Below, piece by piece: positions 42,730 to 50,884 of a stretch of DNA of 64,000 nucleotides. Below the pieces are notes generated by a model. That model was not told the origin of the DNA, did not search any database, and was given only the letters and a program-made list of their open reading frames with translations. The stretch comes from DASQPR01 sp963724705. GTDB taxonomy: Bacteria > Actinomycetota > Actinomycetes > Mycobacteriales > Micromonosporaceae. The stretch is taken from assembly GCA_963724705.1 (NCBI GenBank), contig CAVRVS010000001.1, positions 372,001 to 436,000 on the forward strand, written 5' to 3'. A program made the position numbers and the translations under genes. Position 1 is the stretch's first letter; every line of letters begins with the position of its first letter.

Positions 42730-44673
42730 ATGCGGATGTTCGTGGACGCGTGGGAGCCGGGCTACGGCACGGCGATGGATCTGGCCGAGGATGGGCCGGC
42801 GCAGCGCAGCACGGCGGCACTCGATACTGATCTGGAGCTGCCGGCCGACGACTGGCGGCCGCTGCTCCCGGGCCCGGGCACCACGGCCCCGAGCGTGGTC
42901 CATGTCGTCGACGGCGTACGCCGGATCGACGCCCGCGTCTGGCTGGAGACCGACGATCAGACGTACCCGGGCATCGCGGCCTCGTACGCGGCCGGCGTCG
43001 TCCGCTGCGATCTTCGGGCCGGAGCGGCCGAACTGGTCCGGGCCAAGATCGAACGAGGCCTGTTCAGCGCCTCGCCCGACATCGCGCCGATCGGCGTGCC
43101 ACCGGCCCGCTACGAGTCGGTTCCGTTGGACGACCGCGGCCCCAATGTCCTGGTCAACGCGGTGCAGGCGAGAATGACCGGCATCGAAAACGAAGTCTCC
43201 GCGTCGCTCGACGAAGGCGACCTGGTAGTCCGCGACGGTCCGCTGCGCACGCGCTCATCGGGTGCGAACGTGATCGGATACGTCAAGACACACAGCCGGC
43301 AGTATCTCGACGACCGTCTGACGGCCGTGGTCACCGGACTGCATCCCGGCCAGCGCTCCCCGATCTTCACCATCGAATCGCAACGACCGATCCACTCCTG
43401 GTATCTGCGCCTGCCCGGCCCGCTCGGCTCGGCGTGGGCCGGCATCGTCCGCATCGAGTGCAGCGGTGATCTGTCCACCGACGCCGCCGTCGCGCTCGCC
43501 GATATCTCCGCCTTGACGCTGCCGCGCTTCGCGTCGACGTCGTACAAGGACGCCCGAGCGCCACAGAATCTGATCCCGATCGCCGGCCTCGAACGGCGAC
43601 TGCGTGCGCTGCTCGGCGATTCGCGGCTCTTGCATCGCACCCTGGTCCGCAACGCATCGCTCGCAGCGGGCACGGCGGTCGGCTCGTCGGCCGGCTCGCT
43701 CGGCTGGGGTGCCCGCGTGACCGCGCCAGCCGCGACCCAGGTCCGACGGATGGCGATCCCCGAGCGCTACAGTCTCGCCGGCACGCTCGCGCCACTGGTC
43801 ATGAACCGGCACGACCCGGTCGCCCGCGTCGGCGGCCATTCGGCCTGGTGGGCGGCGCGCACGCCGGACGGCCCGGCCACCCTGCATCTCGAGCGGGACG
43901 GCGGCGCGCTCGTCGCCACCGGCTACGGTCCGGGCACGTCATGGGTCATCGACCGGGCCGACGCGGTGGCCGGGCTGCGCGATGACGTGTCCGGCTTCGG
44001 CGCGATAGCAGACCTCGATCCCGTGGTACGGGACGCCTGGCGCCACCATTCCGGACTGCGCCTGACCGCCAGCGGTCGCGTCTTCGCGCTGTGCGTTCCG
44101 GTGATCCTGACCCAGAAGGTCACCGGCCTGGAGGCGTCCCGGGCGTGGCTCGCGATCGCGCGTCGATTCGGCGAGCCGGCTCCCGGTCCGCTCGACGGCC
44201 TGCTGCTGCCGCCCGATCCGGCCGCGATCGCCGCCACGCCGTACTGGGGCTTCCACCGGTACGGCGTGGAGCAGCGGCGGGCCGACGCGCTCTGCCGGGT
44301 GGCGGCGCTCGCCGACCGGCTGGACGCGGCACCGGACGCCGCCACGGCCACCCGACTGCTGACGTCGATCCCGGGCATCGGCATCTGGACCGCCGCCGAG
44401 GTGGTCCGGGTGGCGTACGGCGACCCGGACGCGGTCACAGTCGGCGACTATCACCTGCCCAACCACGTCGTGTACGCCCTGACCGGCGCCGCACGGGCCG
44501 GCAAGCGCGATGGCACGCCGGTGCGCATCTCGTCGGCCGACGAACGGATGCTCGAGGTGCTGGAGCCGTTTCGGCCGCAGCGCGCCCGGGTCGTCCAGCT
44601 CCTGCTGGCCAACGGGGCCGCGGCGCCGCGCTTCGGACCGCGCTCGCCGGTGCGGTCGTTCGCCCGCTTCTAG
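42730..44673 (+). CDS. NurA-like nuclease fused to AlkA-type HhH-GPD DNA glycosylase
   Basis: One 647-residue frame holds two complete domains. Residues 1 to about 310 resemble NurA, the 5'-3' nuclease partner of HerA: VVDGVRRID with Asp61, DLVVRDGPL with Asp169, GYVKTHSRQYLDDR, and YKDARAPQNLIPIAG ahead of the LRALLGDSRLLHR helix. After a Gly/Ala-rich linker, residues 340-647 form a DNA-3-methyladenine glycosylase 2-type domain: QKVTG (462-466), the helix-hairpin-helix SIPGIGIWTAAEV (546-558), and the catalytic Asp573 in VGDYHLPN. No stop or frame change lies between them. The operon context suggests that NurA works with HerA and SbcCD. The glycosylase would add removal of alkylated bases at processed ends (inference). 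Confidence 0.85.
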   Translation: MRMFVDAWEPGYGTAMDLAEDGPAQRSTAALDTDLELPADDWRPLLPGPGTTAPSVVHVVDGVRRIDARVWLETDDQTYPGIAASYAAGVVRCDLRAGAAELVRAKIERGLFSASPDIAPIGVPPARYESVPLDDRGPNVLVNAVQARMTGIENEVSASLDEGDLVVRDGPLRTRSSGANVIGYVKTHSRQYLDDRLTAVVTGLHPGQRSPIFTIESQRPIHSWYLRLPGPLGSAWAGIVRIECSGDLSTDAAVALADISALTLPRFASTSYKDARAPQNLIPIAGLERRLRALLGDSRLLHRTLVRNASLAAGTAVGSSAGSLGWGARVTAPAATQVRRMAIPERYSLAGTLAPLVMNRHDPVARVGGHSAWWAARTPDGPATLHLERDGGALVATGYGPGTSWVIDRADAVAGLRDDVSGFGAIADLDPVVRDAWRHHSGLRLTASGRVFALCVPVILTQKVTGLEASRAWLAIARRFGEPAPGPLDGLLLPPDPAAIAATPYWGFHRYGVEQRRADALCRVAALADRLDAAPDAATATRLLTSIPGIGIWTAAEVVRVAYGDPDAVTVGDYHLPNHVVYALTGAARAGKRDGTPVRISSADERMLEVLEPFRPQRARVVQLLLANGAAAPRFGPRSPVRSFARF

Positions 44674-44678
44674 CGCGT

Positions 44679-45251
44679 CTACCGCCCACCCGATACGGCC
44701 GGCGCCGCCATCTCGTACGTGGTCCCGGCTCGGTCCCGGACGAGCACACCCTCGTCAACCATCAGACGGCGCAGTTGCGCGACGTCGTCGGACACGATGG
44801 CGAGCCGGCGGTTGATCTCCGCCTCGTCGACCGCGCCCTCAAAGTCGATAAGCCGGCCGAGCAGCGTGGCGAGATCGCGGCCGTGAATCGACAGGTCCGG
44901 CAGGGTGACGAGGCGGCCGTGAGTGAACACGCCGCGCAGGCGTGGGGCGTCGGCGAGCAGGTCCGTCAGTGGGTTCTCGGCGTCGAGATCGTCGGCTGCT
45001 TCGCGCAAGGTGGCCAGCCGCACCGCGTACGTCTGGTCGATCCGGTCCAAGAGACCGATGCCGTGCAGCCGGGAGACCGCGTCGGCGACCTTGCGGATCG
45101 GTGCGTCGAGCGCGGCCGCGATTTCGGGGATGGCCAGCGGGCGCTGCCCGTCGGCCGCGCGCCGCGTCAGCTCGCCCACGACCGACAGGCGCAGCGGATG
45201 GGACAGTTGCGACAACAACTCGGCGGCGCGGGCGCGTGCGACGGTGGACAT
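44679..45251 (-). CDS. ArsR-type HTH/DUF2087 regulator
   Basis: This 190-residue protein starts with a winged helix-turn-helix of ArsR type (LLSQLSHPLRLSVVGELT, IPEIAAALDAPIRKVADAVSRL). It ends in a DUF2087-like segment with GRLIDFEGAVDEAEINRRL and LRRLMVDEGVLVRDRAGTTYE. No metal-binding cysteines are seen, so it probably does not sense metals by the ArsR route. It ends 5 bases from the convergent NurA-glycosylase gene. What it regulates is unknown; ligC downstream on the same strand is a candidate. Confidence 0.8.
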   Translation of the reverse strand: MSTVARARAAELLSQLSHPLRLSVVGELTRRAADGQRPLAIPEIAAALDAPIRKVADAVSRLHGIGLLDRIDQTYAVRLATLREAADDLDAENPLTDLLADAPRLRGVFTHGRLVTLPDLSIHGRDLATLLGRLIDFEGAVDEAEINRRLAIVSDDVAQLRRLMVDEGVLVRDRAGTTYEMAAPAVSGGR

Positions 45252-45326
45252 GAGCGGACCTCCGACCTCCTGGACCCGGTCACGGTATCCGGCCGCCCGA
45301 CCACCGTCGCGCGATTTACCGTCTCG

Positions 45327-46394
45327 TCAGCCGCTGGTCAGTACGTCCGCGAGGAGGAAGCTCACCGGCCGCTCCAGTTGCTCGTACGTACACGACGCGG
45401 GATCCCGGTCCGTACGCCATCGGACGAACTGTGCCGTGTGCCGGAACCGCACGCCCTCCATGTAGTCGTAGCGAACTTCGAGCACCCGCTGTGGCCGCAG
45501 CGGCACGAAGGAGAGGTCCTTGCCGGCGTTCCACCGGCTGGTCTCGTTCTTGCGTGGCGTCCGCTCGCCCTCCATCTGCTTCGCCCAGTCCCACGGGTGC
45601 CCGTCGAATGTGGTGACCAGCGGCTGCAGCTCGGTGAACAGCTTCTTGCGGGTGGCCATCGGAAATGCGCCGACGACGCCGACGGACGCCAGCACGCCAC
45701 GATCGTCGTAGAGGCCGAGCAGCAGGGAGCCGATCGCATCCGGGCCGGACTTGTGCACGCGGTAGCCGGCCAACACGCAGTCCGCCGTGCGTTCGTGCTT
45801 GATCTTGCTCATCACCCGTTTGTCCGGCTGATACGTCAGGTCCAGGCCTTTCGCGATCAGCCCGTCGAGGCCGGCCCCCTCGAACTGCTCGAACCAGCGG
45901 CGCGCGGTCTCCAGGTCGCGCGTCGCCGGCGTGACGTAGATCGGTGGCGCCGCGTCGGCGAGCGCCCGCTCCAACATCTCGCGCCGCTCGGCCATCGAAC
46001 GTCCGGTCAGATCATCGTCGCCCAGGGCGAGCAGATCGAATGCGACAAAGCTCGCGGGCGTCTCGGCCGCGAGCAGGTTGACCCGGCTCGCGGCGGGGTG
46101 GATCCGCTGCTGGAGCGCCTCGAAGTCGAGGGTGTTGCGGGCCGTGTCGGCGAGGACGATCTCGCCGTCGATGACCGCGCGCGGCGGAAAATTCGCCAGC
46201 ACCGCGGCGACGACCTCAGGAAAGTAGCGGGTCATCGGTCGCTCGTTGCGGCTGCCGATCTCGACTTCGTCGCCGTCGCGAAAAACGATCGACCGGAAAC
46301 CGTCCCATTTCGGCTCGTAGAGCTGGCCGGCGGGGATGTCGCCGATCGGCTTGGCGAGCATGGGCGAGACGGGTGGCATGACGGGTAGCTTCAC
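45327..46394 (-). CDS. ligC: ATP-dependent DNA ligase LigC
   Basis: LigC seals DNA nicks with ATP. The adenylated lysine lies in EPKWDGFRS near residue 28. Further nucleotidyltransferase motifs are GSRNERPMTRY, VIDGEIVLA, GAGLDGLIAKGLD and MSKIKHERTADCV. The sequence follows mycobacterial LigC closely from its N-terminus (LPVMPPVSPMLAK) to YMEGVRFRHTAQFVRW. That favours the GTG start at 46394; an ATG five codons later is possible. It has no polymerase or nuclease domain. A LigD-type polymerase gene lies 1.8 kb away. Confidence 0.94.
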   Translation of the reverse strand: MKLPVMPPVSPMLAKPIGDIPAGQLYEPKWDGFRSIVFRDGDEVEIGSRNERPMTRYFPEVVAAVLANFPPRAVIDGEIVLADTARNTLDFEALQQRIHPAASRVNLLAAETPASFVAFDLLALGDDDLTGRSMAERREMLERALADAAPPIYVTPATRDLETARRWFEQFEGAGLDGLIAKGLDLTYQPDKRVMSKIKHERTADCVLAGYRVHKSGPDAIGSLLLGLYDDRGVLASVGVVGAFPMATRKKLFTELQPLVTTFDGHPWDWAKQMEGERTPRKNETSRWNAGKDLSFVPLRPQRVLEVRYDYMEGVRFRHTAQFVRWRTDRDPASCTYEQLERPVSFLLADVLTSG

Positions 46395-46595
46395 CCGCCC
46401 ATTGTCGCCGCGATGCCCGACATTCCCACCGACATCCGCCGGAGAATCCGACCTGTCTTCGCCGCGCCGGGGTTGCCTCCGCCCTCCTGCGGTGCCGACG
46501 ACCCTCGTCCACCGCCGGGCCACGCCCCAGATGCGGGTATCGGTCAGTACGCTCGACCTCGGCACACCTGCGCGACGAACGATGAGGGACGGTCG

Positions 46596-48146
46596 ATGAA
46601 GCGGCGTTTTGCGGTAGTTGCGGCGGCAGCAGCGATGCTCGCCCTGTCCGCGTGTACGTCATCGACGCCCAAGCCGACCCCGTCGACCGCGCTGCTGCCA
46701 GCACCGGGCGTCGCGACCGGGTCGCCCGGCACTAGCACCGTCAACTGGACACCCTGCAGTGATGTGGCGAGCCAGATTCTCAATCAGCCGGTGCGCGGCT
46801 ATTCCTTCGACTGCGGCTCGATCAAGGTGCCGCAGGACTGGCAACACCCGACCAACGGGAAGACCTTCAACCTGGCGCTGATCCGGGTGCGCAACGCCAA
46901 CCAGAGCAACCGGATCGGGTCGCTGCTCGTGAATCCGGGCGGCCCGGGCGCCTCCGGCGTCGAACTCGCCGTCGAGCTCACGCAGGAACTGCCGAACGCG
47001 ATCACCGATCGGTTCGACCTTGTTGGCTTCGACCCGCGCGGTGTCGGCCACTCCACCGAAGTGCAGTGCATCAGCGCAAAAGACCAGGACGAACTCTACG
47101 CGGAGACGCCCGACCCGGTCTCGGGCGCGCAGTTCAACTCGATCGTGACCGACACGAAACAGGCCGAGGCGCCGTGCGGCACGAAGTACGGCGCCCAACT
47201 GCCATTGTTCTCGACCGAGCAGGCGGCCCGGGACATGGACGCGATCCGCTCCGCCGTCGGCGACTCGAAACTCAGCTACTTGGGCTACTCCTACGGCACA
47301 CTTCTCGGCGCCGTGTACGCCCAGCTGTTCCCGACGAAGATCCGCGCGATGGTGCTCGACGGCGCGATTGACCCGCTCCAAGACGCGGTCGCGCGATCCG
47401 AAGCCCAGGCCGGTGGCTTCGAACTGGCCTTCGGAGACTTTGTCACCTGGTGCAAGGCCAACGCGAGCCAATGCCCGATCTGGAAGGACCCGCGCGGCGC
47501 GGTAAACAGTGCGCTCGCCGCCGCGAGCAAGGCTCCGCTCACGAACGCCGACGGTCGTAAGGTCACCGATGGCTGGGTCTACTACGGGATCATCAGCGCG
47601 ATGTACAGCCAGCAGCTCTGGCCCGTACTCGGCCAGGCCATCGCCCAGCTCAGCCAGCAGAACCCACGCCTGATCATGGCGCTGGCCGACCAGTACGTCG
47701 AGCGCGACGCGAGCGGCAACTACTCGAACCTGCTGGACGCGAACCTCGCTGTGAACTGTGCCGACTTCGCCAGCGAACCGACCGTCGCCCAGGTGCGGCA
47801 GCTCCAGTCGCAGTGGCGCACGAAGTATCCGATGTTCGGTGCGTCGGCCGCGGTCGGGCTGCTCAGCTGCGCCGCCGGCGAATGGCCGGGCAAGGACGAC
47901 CCGTACCCGACCGGGAAGGCCGCAGGCGCCCCGCCGATCCTCGTCATCGGTACGACGAACGATCCGGCCACGCCCTACGCCGGCACCGCGAAACTCGCCA
48001 ACATGCTCGGCGTGGGCGAGGTGTTGACCTGGCAGGGCGAGGGCCACACCGCCTATCCACAGACGACGTGCATCACCAACGCGGTGGACAACTACCTGCT
48101 GAATCTCCAGATGCCGCCGAAGAACACCGTCTGCCCCAAGCGGTAG
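46596..48146 (+). CDS. Secreted lipoprotein alpha/beta hydrolase (tripeptidyl aminopeptidase-like)
   Basis: This 516-residue protein has a lipoprotein signal: a basic start, hydrophobic core and lipobox LSAC with Cys at about residue 20. It resembles secreted actinobacterial tripeptidyl aminopeptidases of the SlpD/SlpE type. Seen are LLVNPGGPGASG, the FDLVGFDPRGVGHST segment, the nucleophile elbow GYSYGT, and a TAP-like C-terminal domain with DPATPYAGTAKLA and the His in GEGHTAYP. It should release short peptides outside the cell, anchored by lipid. The ATG follows GAGGGACGGTCG. It sits between ligC and the polymerase gene without an obvious link to repair. Confidence 0.9.
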   Translation: MKRRFAVVAAAAAMLALSACTSSTPKPTPSTALLPAPGVATGSPGTSTVNWTPCSDVASQILNQPVRGYSFDCGSIKVPQDWQHPTNGKTFNLALIRVRNANQSNRIGSLLVNPGGPGASGVELAVELTQELPNAITDRFDLVGFDPRGVGHSTEVQCISAKDQDELYAETPDPVSGAQFNSIVTDTKQAEAPCGTKYGAQLPLFSTEQAARDMDAIRSAVGDSKLSYLGYSYGTLLGAVYAQLFPTKIRAMVLDGAIDPLQDAVARSEAQAGGFELAFGDFVTWCKANASQCPIWKDPRGAVNSALAAASKAPLTNADGRKVTDGWVYYGIISAMYSQQLWPVLGQAIAQLSQQNPRLIMALADQYVERDASGNYSNLLDANLAVNCADFASEPTVAQVRQLQSQWRTKYPMFGASAAVGLLSCAAGEWPGKDDPYPTGKAAGAPPILVIGTTNDPATPYAGTAKLANMLGVGEVLTWQGEGHTAYPQTTCITNAVDNYLLNLQMPPKNTVCPKR

Positions 48147-48163
48147 CGTCCGCGGCTCCGCTG

Positions 48164-49186
48164 CTATGCAGTGGTCGGCCGGGCGCGGCTCGGCTGCACG
48201 CGCATGGGCTCGCCCGGCATTTTCGGATACTCCGGCGGGTAGGGCATGTCGCCCTGGCCCGCCCGCTCGTCGCGCTCGACCCACTCCAGCAGCGGAGTCA
48301 GATCATGGGCGACATCGTCGATGGCGACGTGCGGATCACCGATCGCGGCGATCCGCGGCGGCACGGTTGCAAGATCGAAGTCGTTCGGCTCGACGTCAGG
48401 CAATTCGTCCCAGGTCACCGGCGTCGACGCGGTCGCGCGTCGGTTGGCCCGCAACGAATAGGCGCACGCGATCGTGCGATCCCGGCACATCTGGTTGAAA
48501 TCCAGGAACACCTTCTCGCCCCGCTCCTCCTTCCACCAGCTCGTGGTGGCGAGGTCGGGTCGGCGCCGCTCGACTTCCCGCGCCAATGCGATGACCGCCC
48601 GGCGCGCCTGGATGAACGTCCAATCCGGTCGGATGCGCACGTAGACGTGGATGCCCCGACCACCGGAGGTCTTCGGAAATCCGATGAATCCGAGATCGTT
48701 CAAAACCTCGCGCACGATGGCCGCGACCGCAACCGCATGGGTGAAGTCGGTGCCCGGTTGGGGATCGAGATCGATTCGCAGCTCATCGGGGTTGTCGGTG
48801 TTGCCGGCACGCACTGGCCACGGGTGGAAGACGATCGTGCCGAGCTGCGCAGCCCACGCGACATGGGCGAGGTCGGCCGGGCACAACTCGTCCGCCGGGC
48901 GTCCGCTGGGAAAGGTGATGCGGGCCGTCTGCACCCAGGGCGGAACCCCCCTGGTCGGTACGCGCTTCTGAAAGAACGTCTCGCCGTCGAGGCCCTCGGG
49001 AAAGCGCTGCAGCGTCGTCGGGCGGTTGCCGAGCGCACGCATGATGCCGTCGCCAACCGCGCGGTAGTAGTCAAAGACGTCGCGTTTGGTGAAGCCGCGA
49101 TCGGCGAAATAGATCTTGTCCGGGCTGGTGAGCCGCACGGCCCGACCCGCGATCTCCACCTCGGTCGCGTCACTCGCCTTGGCCAT
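48164..49186 (-). CDS. Stand-alone LigD-type polymerase domain (PolDom)
   Basis: This 340-residue protein is the archaeo-eukaryotic-primase-like polymerase of bacterial non-homologous end joining, here not fused to a ligase. Markers are the metal-binding aspartates in ELRIDLDPQPG, GGRGIHVYV with the active-site His, KVFLDFNQMCRDRTIACAYS and SLRANRRATASTPVTWDEL. PolDom proteins add ribonucleotides and bridge broken ends with Ku. The ATG at 49186 begins the conserved MAKAS...; the frame is open to 49303. The ligase function may come from LigC. Ku is not in this window. Confidence 0.92.
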   Translation of the reverse strand: MAKASDATEVEIAGRAVRLTSPDKIYFADRGFTKRDVFDYYRAVGDGIMRALGNRPTTLQRFPEGLDGETFFQKRVPTRGVPPWVQTARITFPSGRPADELCPADLAHVAWAAQLGTIVFHPWPVRAGNTDNPDELRIDLDPQPGTDFTHAVAVAAIVREVLNDLGFIGFPKTSGGRGIHVYVRIRPDWTFIQARRAVIALAREVERRRPDLATTSWWKEERGEKVFLDFNQMCRDRTIACAYSLRANRRATASTPVTWDELPDVEPNDFDLATVPPRIAAIGDPHVAIDDVAHDLTPLLEWVERDERAGQGDMPYPPEYPKMPGEPMRVQPSRARPTTA

Positions 49187-49301
49187 GTCCGGGACTCTAT
49201 GCCACCGGCCGGACAATCTCCCGGTTCTGCCGGGCGGCGACCGGTCGTGCCGTTCGCGTTCGGTAATCGTCGCGCGAGCGTCCGCGTCGTACGGTTGGGT
49301 C

Positions 49302-49724
49302 ATGACGGATTACGTACGCTCCACCGACGCCCTGCCGCAGACCGAGGACGAGTGGAAGGCGCGACTGACGCCGGCCGAGTTCCGGGTACTCCGGCAGTCC
49401 GGCACGGAGGCGCCGTTCTCCGGCGAGTACGTCGAGACGAAGACAAAAGGGACGTATCACTGCCGGGCATGCGGCGCGAAGCTGTTCGACAGCGCCACGA
49501 AGTTCGACTCGCATTGCGGCTGGCCGTCCTTCGACCAGGCGATCCCTGGGACGATCCGCTACATCGAGGATCGGTCCCACGGCATGGTGCGCGTCGAGGT
49601 CCGGTGCGCGAATTGTGACTCACACCTCGGCCACCGCTTCGACGGCGAGGGCTACACCCCGCTCAATGCCCGCTACTGCATCAACTCGCTCAGCCTGCGG
49701 CTCGAACCGGAAGCCGCCGCCTAG
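49302..49724 (+). CDS. msrB: Peptide-methionine (R)-S-oxide reductase MsrB
   Basis: MsrB reduces methionine-R-sulfoxide in damaged proteins. This 140-residue protein has the zinc-binding pairs CRAC and CANC, HCGWPSFDQAI, and the catalytic Cys in RYCINSLSL. The ATG at 49302 fits homologues (short N-terminus). The gene is divergent from the LigD-type polymerase gene. Confidence 0.96.
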   Translation: MTDYVRSTDALPQTEDEWKARLTPAEFRVLRQSGTEAPFSGEYVETKTKGTYHCRACGAKLFDSATKFDSHCGWPSFDQAIPGTIRYIEDRSHGMVRVEVRCANCDSHLGHRFDGEGYTPLNARYCINSLSLRLEPEAAA

Positions 49725-49793
49725 CGTTCGCACCAACTCCAGTCGTGCAGGGGGCGCACGAGTCGTCGGGTGATCGGCCCGGCGGCACCGCAT

Positions 49794-49828
49794 CGACGCC
49801 GCCGGGACGTCACGTCCCGGCGGCGTCG
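49794..49828. terminator. Strong hairpin between convergent msrB and the DUF6510 gene
   Basis: A perfect 16-bp inverted repeat (CGACGCCGCCGGGACG and its complement) surrounds a 3-base loop. It lies between two convergent genes, 70 bases after the msrB stop and just 12 bases after the other stop. There is no T-run, as is common for actinobacterial terminators. Confidence 0.8.
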
Positions 49829-49839
49829 CGCGTGTGATG

Positions 49840-50130
49840 TCAACGCTCCCCCGGCATGGGAATCTCCAAAAACGACATCCCCCGGAAGTCAAGGAACATG
49901 CGATCCGGTGCGCTCACGATGCGGATCAGGACGTCGCCGCACGACACGCAACGAGCCACTGCGCCGGCGGCGTGGGCGTACACATGGGTGGTTCCGACGG
50001 GGTTGACGTTGCCGCAGCCGGCGCAGCGACCTTGCGCGTTCGTGACGTCGACGGCAAAGACCTCACGCAGTGCACCGCCGATGGCATTGCCGTCGACGTA
50101 GTCGGCCGAGTCGATGAAGGCGTCGGTCAT
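49840..50130 (-). CDS. DUF6510-type small zinc-ribbon-like protein
   Basis: This 96-residue protein has a CAGC pair and a CVSC pair 26 residues apart, suggesting a zinc ribbon. The end LIRIVSAPDRMFLDFRGMSFL fits the actinobacterial family I know as DUF6510. The start follows GGAGGTTGAG, an excellent ribosome site. It is the last gene of a run with a flavin reductase and a molybdopterin oxidoreductase. The role is unknown. Confidence 0.75.
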   Translation of the reverse strand: MTDAFIDSADYVDGNAIGGALREVFAVDVTNAQGRCAGCGNVNPVGTTHVYAHAAGAVARCVSCGDVLIRIVSAPDRMFLDFRGMSFLEIPMPGER

Positions 50131-50131
50131 C

Positions 50132-50884
50132 TCAACCTCCGGTGGGTCCAAATCGTTCGGTGCGGATGCGCTGCGGGTCGTGCCCGGCGTCGACGAGGAA
50201 GTTCGCGACCGCCTCGACGAAGCTCGTCGGGCCGCATATGTAGACGTCCGGTTCGAGGGACGCCGGCCAGCCGTCGCTCTGCAGCCGCGCCGCGTCGAGG
50301 CGGCCGACCTGGCCGCGCCACCCCTCCGGCGCTTTGCGCGTGTATACGTAGGCGACGTCGAGCCCGCGATCATCGCGTAAGCGTTGCCGCAGCTCGTCGG
50401 CGTACATGGCGTCGTCGGGCGTACGGACCGAATAGATGAGGCGGAACGGCGTACGGCTGCCGGCGTCACCCCGCGCGCGCAGCATCGACATCAGTGGTAC
50501 GACGCCGGAACCGCCGGCCACGAGCAGCACCGGCGCGGTCCGATCGGGCGACCAGACGAAGTAGCCGCCGATCGGACCCCGCAACTCGATCGGATCGCCG
50601 GGCTGAGCGACGTCGGCCAGATACGGCGATATTTCGCCGTCCTCGACCCGTTGGACGCCGATCTCCAGCCGACCGGGTGCGGGCGCCGAAGCGACCGAAT
50701 AGCTGCGCTGCGCCGAGTAGCCGTCCTCGGCGGTGAGCTTGACGTCGATGTGCTGGCCGGCCAGGTGGGATGGCCACTCCGGCACGTCGAGCGCGAGCGT
50801 CACCGCGGTCGGCGTCTCGCGATGGACAGCCGAGACAGTCGCGACCTTCCAGGTCAGTCGCCCCAGTACCGTTGCTCTCGCCAC
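50132..50884 (-). CDS. FAD-binding ferredoxin-NADP reductase-like oxidoreductase
   Basis: This 250-residue protein carries the FAD motif RSYSVAS (about residue 61), the GDPIELRGPIGGYF segment, the NAD(P) loop VAGGSGVVPLMSML and the C-terminal ICGPTSFVEAV. It should pass electrons from NAD(P)H through FAD to a partner. The gene overlaps the upstream molybdopterin oxidoreductase by about 31 bases, so the two probably form one redox pair. Confidence 0.9.
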   Translation of the reverse strand: MARATVLGRLTWKVATVSAVHRETPTAVTLALDVPEWPSHLAGQHIDVKLTAEDGYSAQRSYSVASAPAPGRLEIGVQRVEDGEISPYLADVAQPGDPIELRGPIGGYFVWSPDRTAPVLLVAGGSGVVPLMSMLRARGDAGSRTPFRLIYSVRTPDDAMYADELRQRLRDDRGLDVAYVYTRKAPEGWRGQVGRLDAARLQSDGWPASLEPDVYICGPTSFVEAVANFLVDAGHDPQRIRTERFGPTGG

